From NCBI GenBank assembly GCA_002943765.1, contig PQWQ01000011.1, forward strand, positions 1,798,001 through 1,862,000: 64,000 bases of DNA, in the 5' to 3' direction. Shown piece by piece: positions 62,123 to 64,000 of this stretch. Made by a program: the position numbers and the translations under genes. Below the pieces are notes generated by a model. That model was given only the letters and a program-made list of their open reading frames with translations. It was not told the origin of the DNA and made no database searches. The first letter of the stretch is position 1. The number at the start of each line of letters is the position of its first letter. The DNA comes from Psoroptes ovis. Taxonomy: Eukaryota; Arthropoda; Arachnida; Sarcoptiformes; Psoroptidae.

Positions 62123-63994
62123 TTAGAATTCAATTTTTGTTGAATCTGATGATCGAACATTCACCAGTACCGGTATAGATTTTTCACCACTATTATCGAC
62201 CGAACAAATCCATTCACCTTGGTCTTGATCAATTTGTGCCCCATTAACCATTATACTACAATCACCATTATTATTATTGTTAATGTATCGATATTTAATA
62301 TTGTCAACGACAATTGGACGAGAATCTTTAAGCCAGCTACATTTTAAATGTGATTGAACACGACATTCGAGAAGGAAATTACCATTTTGTCTAACTGAAA
62401 CTGATTCTGGCTCTAAAATGAATGATTTAGCTGCATTTTCAGATAAATTTTCAGGTGTATTGATTGCTTCGCGATCAGTTACTGTCATTATCCAATTACG
62501 AAGTAGCCAAATATTTTCTTGATCAGTATGATGATCACTACGTGTTAAATTCAAATTATTTAAATCAAACCATACTGCACCTAAACCTTTTGCGGCTATA
62601 GCTGTCGGTGGCGAATGGACCAAACCAAACCATACATCTTTAACCGGTTGAATTTTATATTTATTCTTTAAATTCAATGCAACCGATGGAAATTGTTGTG
62701 AATCAATCCATACAACTTTAATATCATCTAAGCGTATGATATTGATTTGTGAATTATCATTTTGTAATTTTGCTTGCTGATCTTGTTGTTGTTGTCGGTC
62801 ATTTTCATCATCATTATCATTGTCATTATCATAGAATAGTGATGGATTCAATTTCATATCATTTTCTCTGCTAATATTTTGAATAGTTTTTGTTAATATT
62901 TTGAAAAAATATAAACCCAATGGAGATGTTTTATCACCGACAGCAACTAATTGATATTTATTTGGATCATGAATTTCTGGATTATACAGATTAGTATCTT
63001 TAAGTTCATTCATTACAAGACCATGATTCTCTTTAATCCATTGAACAATATCTTGTGCAGTGATAGTCGATGATTCAATCGGTGATAATGTTGACGAAGA
63101 AGTCGATGAAGGAGAGAAAAATATTTGTGATTTTTCTAGACGTCTTACTAAGGATATTTGTCCCGGTTGATTAAGTCGAAATTTGGCTGCAAGCTGTAAT
63201 GATATGAATGATAAATTGATAATTATTATAATTACTTATTGAATGAAAAAAGAGTAACAATGGATGCATAATGCATATTGAGGTCAATGTCATTATAAGT
63301 GAATTTTACTTCTCACCTGTGGATCATGAACAACAAAGAATGGTGGATTTGGTGACAGCAATTTGGCAGCAATTTGAAATTGTTTAAATGCTGGAGCTGT
63401 TACATCAGGATAGTAGGCAATAATTTTAGGTTCATACACATGTTCATATGCTTTTTTATCCAATTTTCCTGCAATTGTTTGATAGGATGATTTTGAAATA
63501 TGTTGTTCTAAATTTGCTAAGAAACGCATAAATGTCGATATATCGTGTCGACCATAATATGGCTGAACATATCCATCATTATTTACAACAGTTATATTTG
63601 ATTCAACAAATTGAATTGTTGTCGGATGAAATACACAAACTTGGTAACCAAAAGTAGATGATTGCAAACGAATATTGTCGATAAATGTTGAATCTTTTGC
63701 GGCATCCGATTTAACAATGATGAATTTTTGTAGATTATTCGATTGCTGTTGTTGTTGCTGCTGCTGTTGTTGTGATTGTAATTGTTCATGGTTCGAAAAC
63801 AATAATCTTAAATCATTTTCATTCAATGAACAAATTGTATTTTGACTGTTGTCATTTGGATTATAAGTCGATCCAGTTGTTTCGATTAAATCAAGAATAC
63901 TATCGGATTGAATTGATGAAAATGATACCAAGAAAATTGAAATGAAAAATATAAATGGTTTCATATTTGAAAACATGTAAAAACTTTGTGGCAT
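62123..63994 (-). CDS. secreted protein with thioredoxin-fold (calsequestrin/PDI-like) segments and a C-terminal Ig domain
   Basis: Two exons, 63317-63994 and 62123-63193, joined at CAG|GTGAGA ... ATTACAG in phase 0, give up to 582 residues. A signal peptide starts MKPFIFFISIFLVSFSSIQS, so the true ATG may be 63964 rather than 63994 or 63979; the 5' end lies 6 bp from the window edge, so an upstream exon cannot be excluded. The N-terminal and middle parts resemble non-catalytic thioredoxin-fold repeats of calsequestrin or PDI (YYGRHDISTFMRFLANLEQH; PPFFVVHDPQ; KVVWIDSQQFPSVALNLKNK), with no CxxC active site. A poly-Gln run interrupts the first part. The last ~90 residues are an Ig domain (FLLECRV ... 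KCSWLKDSRP ... DQGEWICSVDN). There is no KDEL-type retention signal at the end (STKIEF), so secretion is likely. The thioredoxin call is by pattern and less certain than the Ig call. Confidence 0.72.
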
Positions 63995-64000
63995 AGAAAC

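Overview
This is eukaryotic nuclear DNA: about 70% A+T, full of (ATC/GAT)n and other simple repeats, with spliceosomal introns that are mostly 55-110 bases long. The proteins are animal-type and rich in Asn, Gln and Ser homopolymers. Base composition, short introns and protein style suggest an arthropod, most likely an astigmatid mite of the dust-mite kind. That assignment is inference; no species marker is present.

Layout. Positions 1-28,600 are gene-poor. The only well-supported coding piece there is a first coding exon (16370-16498, minus) with a 15-Ala tract, which ends in a clean GTAAGT donor. This half also holds four copies of a ~80-bp palindromic MITE-like element; two of them are flanked by TA. 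From 28.6 kb the window is a dense cluster of conserved genes: a PRC1/Ase1/MAP65 microtubule bundler (minus); an STK11IP/LIP1 homologue (plus, head-to-head with PRC1); RagC/D GTPase (minus, convergent with STK11IP, seven exons, start codon alone in its own exon); an E2F1-3-type transcription factor (minus); NDUFA6 (minus) head-to-head with the proteasome regulator PI31/PSMF1 (plus); a 3-hydroxyacyl-CoA dehydratase (HACD/PHS1, plus); a secreted neuropeptide-like precursor ending in two Asn-Arg-Phe-Gly units (minus); and, at the right edge, a secreted protein with thioredoxin-fold, calsequestrin/PDI-like segments followed by an Ig domain (minus).

How the genes relate. STK11IP and RagC both belong to the lysosomal LKB1/mTORC1 sphere and sit 393 bp apart. 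E2F and PRC1 are both cell-cycle genes. The most suggestive regulatory signal is three consensus E2F sites, two of them 14-bp perfect palindromes, at 43.6-45.8 kb. They lie inside what I infer to be the 6.3-kb first intron of the E2F gene itself, pointing to autoregulation or an internal promoter. The 1053-bp exon at 48840-49892 is assigned to E2F on strand, splice phase and the absence of any other partner.

Limits: splice sites were read by eye from reading frame and family similarity; there is no transcript evidence. No CRISPR, rRNA or tRNA gene was recognised.
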